Source of the DNA: Fodinibius halophilus
Lineage (GTDB): Bacteria; Bacteroidota; Rhodothermia; Balneolales; Balneolaceae
Direction: 5' to 3'
Assembly: GCF_011059105.1 (NCBI RefSeq)
Contig: NZ_JAALLS010000012.1
Span: forward strand, 62,001 to 126,000
Length of the DNA: 64,000 nucleotides
Position 1 is the first letter of the stretch. Each line of letters begins with the position of its first letter. Made by a program: the position numbers and the translations under genes. This document shows positions 34,187-43,777 of this stretch, piece after piece. The notes under the pieces were generated by a model. The model did not search any database, was not told the origin of the DNA, and saw nothing but the letters and a program-made list of their open reading frames with translations.

Positions 34187-35659
34187 ATGTCTAAAGAAAA
34201 AGATCGACGAATAGACAACGATTCCTTCCGAGATCATCTCGCTACGGTCGATGAAGAGGGTAAACGAAACTGGATATTCCCCAAAAAACCCAGTGGCCGA
34301 TACTATTTCTGGCGAAATATCGTCGCCACTCTGCTGCTGCTGTTTTTTTTCTCCGGACCCTTTATCACTATCAACGGACAACCGTTGCTGTTGCTGAATA
34401 TCCTGGAGCGGAAGTTTGTGATTTTTGGAATGGCTTTCTGGCCCCAAGATCTGCATCTGTTGGTTTTTGGGATGCTCGCCTTTATCGTTTTTATCGTGCT
34501 CTTTACGGCCGTATTCGGCCGCCTATGGTGCGGTTGGGCTTGCCCCCAAACCATATTTATGGAGATGGTTTTTCGAAGGGTTGAATACTGGATTGAAGGA
34601 GATCGCGGCAGCCAAATCCGACTCAATAACGCCCCCTGGAACTGGACAAAGATTTGGAAAAAGTCCCTCAAGCACGGCATCTTTTTCGGATTGGCATTTC
34701 TGATTTCTAATCTCTTTCTGGCCTATATTATTGGAGCGGACCAGCTTTTTGATATTATTACAGATCCGCCTTCTCAACATTTAGCAGGCCTTACCTCTAT
34801 CACCATATTCAGTGGTGTCTTTTACGGAGTTTTTGCTTTCCTCCGTGAACAGGTTTGCCATTTTATCTGTCCATATGGGCGCATGCAGTCGGTGTTGCTG
34901 GATAATAATTCTATCAACGTGATGTACGATTACCAGCGCGGCGAACCGCGAACAAAAGTTAAAGACAGGGATGATCTGGGACGTAAAGCCACACTCGATG
35001 ACCTAAATTTAAGTGGCGCCGACTATGGCGATTGTATCGACTGCCACCAATGCGTGCGGGTATGTCCCATGGGCATTGATATTCGCAACGGCACGCAGCT
35101 GGAATGTGTACACTGTACTGCCTGCATTGATGCCTGCGATGACGTAATGGATAAAATTGACAAGCCCCGGGGGCTCATTCGGTACTCCTCCGAAAATGCT
35201 ATTAAAGAAGGGGACAAAAAAATATTGACACCGCGCGTGGCCGGCTATAGTGCAATACTAATTGTACTGATTGCCACCTTCATTACATTTTTGAGCATAC
35301 GTCCTAATACAGAAACATCTATCTTACGCCAACCGGGCACACTCTATCAAGAACTGCCCAACAACCGATATAGCAACATTTATGAGATCAAATCGATCAA
35401 CAAAACATTTAAAACCATTGACCAAGAAGTGAAGTTGGTACAACCCGAAGGAGAAATAACTGCGCTCGGGAACTTTAGCTCGGTACCGGCCCAGGGATCA
35501 ACAAAAGGCCGATTCTTAGTTAAGCTCAAAAATGACCAGCTAAGCGGATCCCAAACAAAAGTGGTATTTGCGGTTTATTCCAACGGCGAAAAAATTGAAA
35601 CTATTGAATCCGGATTTATAGGTCCCGGCTCAAAGAAAGAACGAGAAAACAATGACTGA
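34187..35659 (+). CDS. ccoG: Cytochrome c oxidase accessory protein CcoG (FixG/RdxA)
   Basis: 490 residues. Several helices, CGWACPQTIF, CHFICPYGRMQS, then a polyferredoxin segment with CIDCHQCVRVCP and CVHCTACIDACD for two [4Fe-4S] clusters, and a C-terminal periplasmic Ig-like domain (about 370-490). CcoG reduces copper during cbb3 assembly. It overlaps ccoH by 8 bases. Confidence 0.93.
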   Translation: MSKEKDRRIDNDSFRDHLATVDEEGKRNWIFPKKPSGRYYFWRNIVATLLLLFFFSGPFITINGQPLLLLNILERKFVIFGMAFWPQDLHLLVFGMLAFIVFIVLFTAVFGRLWCGWACPQTIFMEMVFRRVEYWIEGDRGSQIRLNNAPWNWTKIWKKSLKHGIFFGLAFLISNLFLAYIIGADQLFDIITDPPSQHLAGLTSITIFSGVFYGVFAFLREQVCHFICPYGRMQSVLLDNNSINVMYDYQRGEPRTKVKDRDDLGRKATLDDLNLSGADYGDCIDCHQCVRVCPMGIDIRNGTQLECVHCTACIDACDDVMDKIDKPRGLIRYSSENAIKEGDKKILTPRVAGYSAILIVLIATFITFLSIRPNTETSILRQPGTLYQELPNNRYSNIYEIKSINKTFKTIDQEVKLVQPEGEITALGNFSSVPAQGSTKGRFLVKLKNDQLSGSQTKVVFAVYSNGEKIETIESGFIGPGSKKERENND

Positions 35660-36122
35660 CCAAGAACAAAAATCGAGTGGCTTTAACTGGGGTAACGGGC
35701 TAACAGTAGTGATTGTACTCTTTGTCTGTGCCACGCTCAGTATTGTTGGCTTTCTGATCACTTTAGATTATGAAATGGTTACGGAAAATCATTACGAAGA
35801 AGCCGTAAACTACCAAGAGCATATCGACCAAGTAGAACAGGCTCAAAACATGGAAAACCCCGTAACCATAGCCCTCTCAGAAGATAACAAAAACATAGAG
35901 GTTACTTTCCCATCGTCACTGGCCAATAAACCTTTAAATGGGACCATTAAACTATATCGCCCCAGTGACTCTTCACTTGATAAGACCGTTGCGCTAAATC
36001 TTGATGAAAAAGGAGTTCAACAACTAGCCACCACTAATCTACCGGATGGCAAATGGCTTATCAAAGTTAGCTGGAATGCGGCCGAAAAAGACTTCTTTAC
36101 AGAAAAAACCATTTTTATTTAG
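35652..36122 (+). CDS. ccoH: FixH/CcoH-family protein
   Basis: 156 residues with one N-terminal helix (about 14-36) and a periplasmic beta domain; LDYEMVTENHYEEAVNYQEHID is typical of FixH (key: VTENHYEEAVNYQ). It helps assembly or stability of cbb3 oxidase. Its start lies inside the 3' end of ccoG. It is the last recognisable gene of the cbb3 cluster. Confidence 0.88.
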   Translation: MTDQEQKSSGFNWGNGLTVVIVLFVCATLSIVGFLITLDYEMVTENHYEEAVNYQEHIDQVEQAQNMENPVTIALSEDNKNIEVTFPSSLANKPLNGTIKLYRPSDSSLDKTVALNLDEKGVQQLATTNLPDGKWLIKVSWNAAEKDFFTEKTIFI

Positions 36123-36271
36123 GAGGCTACAAAACAGTTATATATACCAGAGAGCAAAAAAGCGGATGAGTAAAAAGGTGGTGCTTATTTAGAATAGAAG
36201 AATATCTTTTTCTTGATAACCACTTCTGACTACAACAATAAATGCTAAGAATGTACTGGCCAAAGTAATTT

Positions 36272-37744
36272 ATGGATATCCAACTCCATATATCAACAGA
36301 TGAAGAGGTAATAACACCTGTCTGTGATTTTACCTATAGCTGGTGTATCAATTGCGGACTAAATGATCCGGAAGCAACACGTTTTACTGTAGCAGTAAGC
36401 GAACTGGTAAGTGACATTATACTTTTTGCTTTTCCATATGAAAGTAAAGCCAGCTTTGACTTAACCTTCAAACAAACACTTTCTAACATTGAAGTTGTTG
36501 TCAGTGAAGCCGGCGAACCCTTTGACCCGGACCAGCATCGATACAATCCCAAGCGGGCACGTAAAGAAGGTGATTTTGAAGGAGCCGGCCTTCGATTAAT
36601 ACGCCGTTTTTGTGATGAATTCCTTTTTATTAATAAGGGGAAAGAAGGTAAAGAGTTTCGTCTGTCAAAAAGGTTGAACGTTCACGATATCGATGAACTC
36701 CTCGAGCTTTCCAGATCTAAAAAACCCGAGGAGCCGGACAGTAGCAAAACAGCTGTACCAGAGGATATCAGTTATACCATCAGCCAGATTACCCCTTCTG
36801 ATGCCGAAGATATTGCAAAACTCATTTACCGGACATACGAATACTCCTACAGCAAAGAGGATCTTTATTATCCCAAAAAAATTGAAAAAACATTATTGGG
36901 AAAAGAAAAACTGGGCGTTATTACCCGCAACCAAAATGGAATGGCCATAGGGTATTTTGCCGTCCTTAAAAAAGAAGATTCTAATGTTGCAGAAGTGGGA
37001 GAGGCCGTTGTTTCACCCGACTATCGGCGCCGCGGAATAATGAGCAGCATGATGGAGCAACTCATTCTTACCGCAAAAGAACACCAGTTAGACGGGCTCT
37101 ATGGAAAAGCCGTGACTCTTCACCCGGTAAGCCAGCGAGTAAATCACAAGTACAACTTTATCACAACTGCGCTGATGCTGGCAGAGTCCAATAATATCGT
37201 TTTCAAAGGGTTTGACGAGGAGTATCCCCAGCCGGTATCCGTGGTCATCGATTACCTTCCGCTCTTTGAAACAGAAGGTAAGAAGGTATATTTGCCAGAG
37301 CCGTATGCGGATATACTTTTGGAAACCTATAATGAATTAGGGGTATCGGTCTCCAGAGATTATGAATCTAGCCCTACAATGGCTGAAAAGTCTGACATTC
37401 AGCTGACGATAGATTACCAGGATAATACTTCGCTTATTGTGGTTAACAGATACGGATCTGACTTTAATACCGTACTTTCAAACATGCTCGAAAGCCTCCA
37501 AGAACAAGAAAACCCTAATGCCGTTTATATAGACCTTCCACTGGAAAATTCAGCTACCCCCGAGCAATTCGACATCGTTAAATCACTCGGCTTTATCTAT
37601 TGCGGGCTTGCGCCCATGTTTCACCAGGATTCTGATTATCTGCGACTTCAAAAAATTAATACTGCTCTTGAGCTTGAACTAATTGAAATTTTTTCTGATT
37701 TCGGCCAAAAAATAAAAGCACTTATTGCTGATGAATATTGTTAA
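36272..37744 (+). CDS. HATPase (anti-sigma-kinase-like) domain fused to GNAT acetyltransferase
   Basis: 490 residues. Residues 1-~135 resemble RsbW-type Ser kinases: ATRFTVAVSELVSDIILFAF, VSEAGEPFDP and GAGLRLIRRFCDEF. Two ATP-site residues differ from the usual pattern: the N-box Asn is Asp (SELVSD) and the DxG Asp is Glu (EAG), so kinase activity may be altered. A linker leads to a GNAT domain (about 165-300, EVGEAVVSPDYRRRGIMSSMMEQL) and a C-terminal region (about 330-490) that may be a second GNAT-like fold. The downstream gene (14-base overlap) encodes a STAS protein, the normal partner of RsbW-type kinases. The target is unknown. Confidence 0.75.
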   Translation: MDIQLHISTDEEVITPVCDFTYSWCINCGLNDPEATRFTVAVSELVSDIILFAFPYESKASFDLTFKQTLSNIEVVVSEAGEPFDPDQHRYNPKRARKEGDFEGAGLRLIRRFCDEFLFINKGKEGKEFRLSKRLNVHDIDELLELSRSKKPEEPDSSKTAVPEDISYTISQITPSDAEDIAKLIYRTYEYSYSKEDLYYPKKIEKTLLGKEKLGVITRNQNGMAIGYFAVLKKEDSNVAEVGEAVVSPDYRRRGIMSSMMEQLILTAKEHQLDGLYGKAVTLHPVSQRVNHKYNFITTALMLAESNNIVFKGFDEEYPQPVSVVIDYLPLFETEGKKVYLPEPYADILLETYNELGVSVSRDYESSPTMAEKSDIQLTIDYQDNTSLIVVNRYGSDFNTVLSNMLESLQEQENPNAVYIDLPLENSATPEQFDIVKSLGFIYCGLAPMFHQDSDYLRLQKINTALELELIEIFSDFGQKIKALIADEYC

Positions 37745-38033
37745 TACCCATAAAGACGGAACTACAATCCAGGTACGGGACTGTAAAACCTTTAACTTGC
37801 AGACAAAGAATGTTCTTAAAAGTCGCCTGACTGATAAGATTACGAAGCTCTACATAGATTTTAGTCATTGCAAACTTATTGACAGCGAAGGCATCATATT
37901 TCTATACGAATGGCAACATTCCGGTAACGAGCTGGAACTTAAAAATCCGCCCGAGATCATGTTTGAAATACTTAATATCTTGGAGCTTGATGATACATGG
38001 GACCTCAACTACTTTATAACTGAAGACAACTAA
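37731..38033 (+). CDS. STAS-domain protein (anti-sigma-factor-antagonist-like)
   Basis: 100 residues from ATG 37731, overlapping the end of the HATPase-GNAT gene. Predicted STAS fold: KLYIDFSHCKLIDSEGIIFLYEW contains the loop IDSEG, in which Ser aligns with the phosphorylated Ser of SpoIIAA and RsbV. It lacks any extra domain. The overlap with a kinase-like gene suggests a two-protein switch. STAS homology here is moderate, from the core motif and length only. Confidence 0.65.
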   Translation: MNIVNTHKDGTTIQVRDCKTFNLQTKNVLKSRLTDKITKLYIDFSHCKLIDSEGIIFLYEWQHSGNELELKNPPEIMFEILNILELDDTWDLNYFITEDN

Positions 38034-38036
38034 TTC

Positions 38037-38651
38037 ATGGCAGATCAAGAATACGAACATATGGTTGATATTACCGGGGACCCGGAACTTTGGAATCGAT
38101 GTTACACCGTTCACTCCCTCGTAGTTATTGGAAGCACCGAAGAAAATGGAGATTACAATTTTGCTCCTAAACATATGAGCATGCCACTGGGTTTTGGCCC
38201 TTACTTCGGGTTTATGGGAACGCCCAGAAAAACCACCTACCAAAATATCGAACGCGAAAAAGTGTTTACGGTAAGCTATCCCAGTCCCGATCAACTTGTT
38301 TTTTCGAGCCTAATGGCCTCGCGCCGCGAAGCGGATGATTCTAAACCTGTGGTTGATGAAATCCCAACAGTAGAAGCTCAACAAATTGAAGGCAAGTTTT
38401 TAAAAGATTCCTACTTTCAGCTGGAATGTAAGTTATCTCAGATCCTGGGAAAGTTTGGTGAGTGGGAAATAATTGCGGGTGAGGTGGTATCGGCCCATGT
38501 TCATAAAGATGCTTTAAAAAGAGAAGGGCATGATATTTCTGACGATTCCCCGCTTCAAGAACACCCCTTGCTGGCTTATTTGCATCCGGGTCGCTTTAGC
38601 ACCATAAAAGAAAGTAACGTATTCCCCATCCCTAAGAATTTCAAACGATAG
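38037..38651 (+). CDS. Flavin-reductase-like FMN-binding split-barrel protein
   Basis: 204 residues, no signal peptide. The order of segments fits flavin reductase-like proteins: YTVHSLVVIGS, NFAPKHMSMPLGFGPYFGF, KTTYQNIEREKVFTVSYP and a late acidic C-terminal part. These proteins bind FMN and pass electrons to it or to partner proteins. It is 3 bases after the STAS gene and 10 bases before the M20 peptidase gene, so probably one transcript. The substrate is unknown. Confidence 0.75.
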   Translation: MADQEYEHMVDITGDPELWNRCYTVHSLVVIGSTEENGDYNFAPKHMSMPLGFGPYFGFMGTPRKTTYQNIEREKVFTVSYPSPDQLVFSSLMASRREADDSKPVVDEIPTVEAQQIEGKFLKDSYFQLECKLSQILGKFGEWEIIAGEVVSAHVHKDALKREGHDISDDSPLQEHPLLAYLHPGRFSTIKESNVFPIPKNFKR

Positions 38652-38661
38652 CAGCATCGCA

Positions 38662-39822
38662 ATGACCGAACGCGGACAGGAGTTACTCCAATATTTCCGG
38701 AACCATCAGCAGGATTTTCTCAGCCTATTAAAATCACTTGTTGAGTTAGAAACCCCCTCTGATGATCCCTCTTCATTTTCAGAAATCTTTTCTCTCCTTA
38801 CAGAAGAGTTCGAGGAACTCAATTTTTCAGTAACCCGCATTGAAGGAGAAAAGACCGGAGGACAACTTTTATGCACTCCCAAAGACACCGATCCCCAAAA
38901 GCCCAACCAACTCATCCTAGGCCACTGCGATACCGTTTGGGAAACAGGCACCCTCGACCAAATGCCCTTTACCGTTGAGGGTAATGAGATTTCGGGACCC
39001 GGTATCTATGATATGAAAGCCGGTATCGCCATGATGATTTTTGCTCTCAAAGCCATTACAGAACTTAATAGTGAGATGAGCCATCAGCCCATCTTCCTGA
39101 TTAACACCGATGAAGAGATCGGAAGCAACGAATCAAAAGAGTTGATCATTGAACAAGCCAAAAAATCAGCACGGACTTTTGTTTTAGAACCCTCACTCGG
39201 TTCTGAGGGAAAAATTAAAACAGCCCGAAAGGGGATCGGGGAATTCGAAGTTACCATTAACGGCACCCCTTCTCACGCCGGGCTCGCCCCGGAAGAAGGG
39301 GTTAGTGCCATACTGGGACTTTCCCATATAGTACAGCAACTATTTAAGCTTAACGACCCTTCATCCGGTATTTCGGTAAATGTCGGTACTATTGAAGGGG
39401 GAGAGCGGTCTAATGTTATTGCAGCCCAAAGTAAAGCCGTTATTGATGTCCGTATCCCTACCAAAGAGGATGGGGAGCGTATTAAAGAGAAGATCTATAA
39501 CCTTGAGTCGGATATGGATGGCATAGAGCTTGAAATTTCCGGAGGCATAAACCGTCCTCCGCTGGAAAAGGGACCTGCCAATAAACAGCTGTGGCAGACT
39601 ACGAAAAAACTAGGTAAAGAACTGGGTATAGAACTAGAAGAGGGAACATCCGGCGGTGCCTCTGACGGCAACTTTACCAACCTTTACTCCCCTACCATTG
39701 ATGGCCTGGGAGCCGTAGGAGAAGGAGCCCATGCCTATCACGAAAAAATATTCCTGGACGAAACAATCAAACGCTTAGCCCTTTTTACCCTTCTGTTACA
39801 ACAACCCGATATAGGAAAATGA
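38662..39822 (+). CDS. M20-family metallopeptidase (carboxypeptidase G2-like)
   Basis: 386 residues. Di-zinc site residues are visible: His and Asp in LGHCDTVW, Asp in GPGIYDMKAG, Glu-Glu in NTDEEIGS, Glu in FVLEPS, and His in GAHAYHEKIF. The dimerisation domain begins near residue 195 (RKGIGEFEVTINGTPSHAG, in part). It cleaves C-terminal residues or amides from small peptides or folate-like conjugates in the cytoplasm; there is no signal peptide. Confidence 0.88.
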   Translation: MTERGQELLQYFRNHQQDFLSLLKSLVELETPSDDPSSFSEIFSLLTEEFEELNFSVTRIEGEKTGGQLLCTPKDTDPQKPNQLILGHCDTVWETGTLDQMPFTVEGNEISGPGIYDMKAGIAMMIFALKAITELNSEMSHQPIFLINTDEEIGSNESKELIIEQAKKSARTFVLEPSLGSEGKIKTARKGIGEFEVTINGTPSHAGLAPEEGVSAILGLSHIVQQLFKLNDPSSGISVNVGTIEGGERSNVIAAQSKAVIDVRIPTKEDGERIKEKIYNLESDMDGIELEISGGINRPPLEKGPANKQLWQTTKKLGKELGIELEEGTSGGASDGNFTNLYSPTIDGLGAVGEGAHAYHEKIFLDETIKRLALFTLLLQQPDIGK

Positions 39823-39965
39823 AGTTATGATTTACGGTGAATCAACCTATCCTCGTTTACCTTTCGTATTTACTTTTAGGTTATTATTAAAACCTGCCAA
39901 TTTATAGGTAAGATTTGAGGCAGAAATACCATCAGCAGTATTGAAGTTTAGTTTATTATCTAACG

Positions 39966-40673
39966 TTGAAAAAAGACAGCACAGATATTGGTGTTTTATT
40001 CTTTAGCCGGTCGGCTTCGGCTGAAGCGGGGAATAAAATATTTGCGGCAGATAACCATCACCGGAAAAACACCCGGCTAGCCCGACAACTTATTACACAG
40101 AGCCGTAAACAGGTTATCAAAACGGCATTGCCCTATATCATCTTTGATGAACAACTGCAACAAGGAAACACTTTTGGCGAACGCTTTGCCAATGCCTTTC
40201 TCACTATGTTTGAGCTGGGATATGATCATGTAATTGCCGTTGGTAATGACACCCCGGAACTACATTCCGACCATATAAAACAAGCTGCTGATCAGCTACA
40301 AACCGGGCAAGCAGATATCGTACTGGGGCCTGCGAAAGATGGCGGCACCTGGCTAACCGCATTTAGTAAAAGTGCATTTGAAGCTCAAATTTTTGAATAC
40401 CAACCGTGGCAAGAAAACCAACTACTTTCATCCCTCCTCCAAAGTTTTGGCAGCCGATTTACCATCAGCAAACTAGAGTCCCTGGCAGATATTGATGATG
40501 CTCGCACTTTGCAGCACTTCGTTCGCAGAGTCAGCCACCAACTCTATGCTTTTGTCTCCTTATTACAATCTATTTTAGCGGCTCTACCTTTTTTGAGGAT
40601 AAATGCTTTCCGCTCTTCCCTCTCCTTTTTCTACTATCAAAACCACCTGCTTAGAGCTCCTCCATTGGGATAA
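39966..40673 (+). CDS. DUF2064 (glycosyltransferase-like) protein
   Basis: 235 residues, apparently from TTG 39966; no ATG occurs in the first 80 codons and the frame is closed at 39942. Nucleotidyl/glycosyl-transferase-like fold with GVLFFSRSASAEAG, FGERFANAFLTMFELGYDHVIAVGNDTPEL (key GNDTPEL) and IVLGPAKDGGTWLTAF. The last ~45 residues are hydrophobic and basic and may be a membrane-binding tail. DUF2064 proteins are linked to sugar or nucleotide transfer, but no reaction is assigned. Confidence 0.72.
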   Translation: MKKDSTDIGVLFFSRSASAEAGNKIFAADNHHRKNTRLARQLITQSRKQVIKTALPYIIFDEQLQQGNTFGERFANAFLTMFELGYDHVIAVGNDTPELHSDHIKQAADQLQTGQADIVLGPAKDGGTWLTAFSKSAFEAQIFEYQPWQENQLLSSLLQSFGSRFTISKLESLADIDDARTLQHFVRRVSHQLYAFVSLLQSILAALPFLRINAFRSSLSFFYYQNHLLRAPPLG

Positions 40674-40725
40674 GTACAGCACTTACTATTACAACTCCTT
40701 AGCGCTATAAATACTATATCCCGAT

Positions 40726-43700
40726 ATGAAAAAGCTATTTCTTACTATTACCGGTTTATTATTTTCATGCTCAGTACTTGCACAATCCAGCTTGGAAGTT
40801 TCTGTCATCAATAAAACAAACGGACAGGCAGCCAAGAGGCTTACCATCCTGTTGGAGAATGAAAGCATTGGCTTCCAAGCCGAGCACAAAACCAACAAAC
40901 AGGGCAAGGTCAATTTTAACGGGCTTTCCACATCCGGCAATTACCGGGTGACAGCTGTTGAAAATGATACATACTATGGGCTTACAGCTTCAAAAATTGT
41001 ATTCCGATCCAATGCCAACAAGAGTATTACATTAGCGCTCTCTCCCAAAGAAACACAACAGCTCGATGAAATTACCGTGGAGGCAAGTAACTCCATTGCT
41101 CGCATTAACACCCTTGATGCCGAAGTATCCTCGGAGTTACAAGAAGAGGAACTCAATAATATCCCAATAGAGGGCAGAGATGTGACAAACTCATTGCACC
41201 GACTACCCAATGTCACAAAATCTACCGGCTTTTTTCCCGAGGCTCCCAATGTAACGATCAATGGAGCTAACTCACTGTACACCAGCTACCTTATCGACGG
41301 GATGGATAACAATGAACGATTTTTGGGAGGTACCCGCTTTCGTATCCCCACGGGCTTTACGAAAAATGTTACCGTGCTTGCCAATAACTTCTCAGCCGAA
41401 TACGGGCAAACCAGTAACGGGTTGTTCAACATTACTACGAAATCAGGAGGTAACGAATTTAGTGGACAAGGATATTATGAAAGCCGTCCCGGCCCCGTTA
41501 TTGACGCATCTTCTCCTTTTGCCCAAACCGACCTTTCCGGTAATGCCATAAAAGATGGCTTTCAACGTCACCAGTTCGGGCTCAGTTTAGGCGGACCCAT
41601 TAAAAAAGATAATACCTTTTTCTATCTCAATGCCGAACAGACCATCAGCATAAAAGACAACCTGCTCAATGTTCCTGAACTGGGTGTTAACTCAACCGTA
41701 CGAGGCCAAAACAACTATAGCCTGCTCTCCGGTAAGATCGATCATAATTGGAGCAACAACCTGCGCACCTCACTTCGCTTACATAAAGGATACGTTGGCA
41801 TAGAACGCCAGGGCGGAGGGCTCAATGGCGGAACCACCTTTCCCGAGGCAGCCAACGAACAGCGACGTGATTCTTTTACCGCGGCAATGAATACCGTATA
41901 CAACGGTAACGGCTTTACCTCTGAGACCAACTACCAATACTCAACATTCGACTGGATCTACATTCAACCCAAGACCACCGATGCCCCTTCCGTGTATGTC
42001 CGCGATCCCCAGGGTAGAAACATCGCCATACTCGGTGAATCGCTCGGCAATTTTGATATCGTTGAACGTATCCACCAGGTCCAGCAAAAATTCACCTTCT
42101 ACAAAGGAGATCATACCATTAAAGTAGGCGGAGGTATTATCGGTTCTATCCATCACGACACCCGGGGCGGAAACGGCAACGGATTTTACACGGTACAATT
42201 AAATAATCAGCAACTAAACGAGCTCAAGAGTAAAAGTCTGGGTAAAGACCTGTCATATCGGGACATCCCTTCCGATGCCGAAGTTCTTTTCAACAGTGTG
42301 GAGTTACATCCCAATACTTTCGATGGCAATCAGATGATCTACAGCCTGTACGTCGAAGACCTCTATTCAGTTACCAACCGACTAAATATTAGCCTGGGGC
42401 TGCGGTACGACTATGACAATCTTTCTAAAGCAGGCGCCAGGCAGGGGGACTTTAACAACCTTGCCCCTCGCTTTAATGCCAATTATCGCCTGTCAAAACG
42501 AAGTACCTTACGCGCCGGATATGGTCTTTTCTATGATCGTATTCCCTATGCCATCTACAGCGATGCTATTGCCGGCAGTTCCAATGCTCCGGATTTTAAA
42601 GAACAGCTTCGGCTGCTTCGTGATGGCGGCTACCTGCCCAAAAACACTGACATCGACCGCATTACTTCCAACGGCAATGCCTCCGCCACAGAAACCAATG
42701 TCGATTATCTTGAAGGATCTACAAGTAGTAATTTTGCAAACTCCGACGGCTATACCTTCAGTAACCAGAAGACCATCCTAAATCCCAATGGTCTCGACAA
42801 TCCATATGCCCACCATTTTAGTCTGGGATACCAAAACCAACTGCGTGAGGATATACTCTTTTATGTTGACCTGATTCATAAGCGCGGGTACAACCAGTTC
42901 CGTCTAGTAGATGTTAATACCCCTTCACCTTACGAAGTAGATAATCCCAATGCCGATGCCTCCGATATCCGTACTCAAGAAGAAGCCGATGCTAGCCGCA
43001 GAATTCCTATTAAATACGATAGCGAAGGTAACCCCTATGCACTCAGCGGCACTGATACTCTTCGAAATGTTGCCCGACGCATCACAATGACCCAAACCGG
43101 GGGAGAGTCACGATACTGGGCCGCTAACGTTAATCTGCTTAAACATCGCGGGAATGATCGCTACAGCTATCGCATCAGCTATACCCTCTCCAGCCTCCGC
43201 AATAATACCGAGGATATCAATTTTGAGGCCGAAGATGCCAACGACTTTTCAGACGAATGGGGACCTTCTATTAATGATCGGCGGCACGTACTCAGTGCGC
43301 TGGGAACACTGTATCCTCTTGATGGACTGGCTGTTACCCTTACCTCGCTCATTCAAAGCGGACAGCCTGTCAACAGAATTGCCAATGCCGAAAATTACGG
43401 TGGTACCTCAGATCTCAATGGAGATGGCACCAGTCGGGCGGTGCAGTATACCGGAAAAACCGACCGAGCCCCGGGTGCAAGCCGTAACGATAAACGCCTT
43501 CCGTGGTCTTACACTTTTGACCTGAGCCTCAAATATTCACTCTCTATTATGAATGCCCATGATCTAGCTATCCGGGCAGATGTTTTTAACCTGCTTAATA
43601 CCACTAACTACAGCGGATATACCAGTAATGCCACAGCAAGCAACCAAGTGCAGGTTGGGCTCATCGATCGTGACGATTTTGAATATCGCAATGCTGCCCC

Positions 43701-43740
43701 GCCACGGCAGTTTCAGCTTAGCATCAGCTATCAATTTTAG
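40726..43740 (+). CDS. TonB-dependent receptor, Oar-like
   Basis: 1004 residues. Signal peptide (1-20, SVLAQS), a carboxypeptidase-regulatory-like beta domain (about 22-110), a plug domain (NVTINGANSLYTSYLIDGMDNNERF, key LIDGMDNN; FSAEYGQTSNGLFNITTKSGGN, key GLFNITTKSG), then a long barrel finishing QFQLSISYQF with a terminal aromatic. Oar-type receptors take up large substrates or secrete proteins using TonB. It lies 37 bases before an ABC importer's binding-protein gene, so the two may share a substrate. Confidence 0.88.
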   Translation: MKKLFLTITGLLFSCSVLAQSSLEVSVINKTNGQAAKRLTILLENESIGFQAEHKTNKQGKVNFNGLSTSGNYRVTAVENDTYYGLTASKIVFRSNANKSITLALSPKETQQLDEITVEASNSIARINTLDAEVSSELQEEELNNIPIEGRDVTNSLHRLPNVTKSTGFFPEAPNVTINGANSLYTSYLIDGMDNNERFLGGTRFRIPTGFTKNVTVLANNFSAEYGQTSNGLFNITTKSGGNEFSGQGYYESRPGPVIDASSPFAQTDLSGNAIKDGFQRHQFGLSLGGPIKKDNTFFYLNAEQTISIKDNLLNVPELGVNSTVRGQNNYSLLSGKIDHNWSNNLRTSLRLHKGYVGIERQGGGLNGGTTFPEAANEQRRDSFTAAMNTVYNGNGFTSETNYQYSTFDWIYIQPKTTDAPSVYVRDPQGRNIAILGESLGNFDIVERIHQVQQKFTFYKGDHTIKVGGGIIGSIHHDTRGGNGNGFYTVQLNNQQLNELKSKSLGKDLSYRDIPSDAEVLFNSVELHPNTFDGNQMIYSLYVEDLYSVTNRLNISLGLRYDYDNLSKAGARQGDFNNLAPRFNANYRLSKRSTLRAGYGLFYDRIPYAIYSDAIAGSSNAPDFKEQLRLLRDGGYLPKNTDIDRITSNGNASATETNVDYLEGSTSSNFANSDGYTFSNQKTILNPNGLDNPYAHHFSLGYQNQLREDILFYVDLIHKRGYNQFRLVDVNTPSPYEVDNPNADASDIRTQEEADASRRIPIKYDSEGNPYALSGTDTLRNVARRITMTQTGGESRYWAANVNLLKHRGNDRYSYRISYTLSSLRNNTEDINFEAEDANDFSDEWGPSINDRRHVLSALGTLYPLDGLAVTLTSLIQSGQPVNRIANAENYGGTSDLNGDGTSRAVQYTGKTDRAPGASRNDKRLPWSYTFDLSLKYSLSIMNAHDLAIRADVFNLLNTTNYSGYTSNATASNQVQVGLIDRDDFEYRNAAPPRQFQLSISYQF

Positions 43741-43777
43741 CTTTATTAGGATTTAAATCTGTATCAACAAGACTTGC

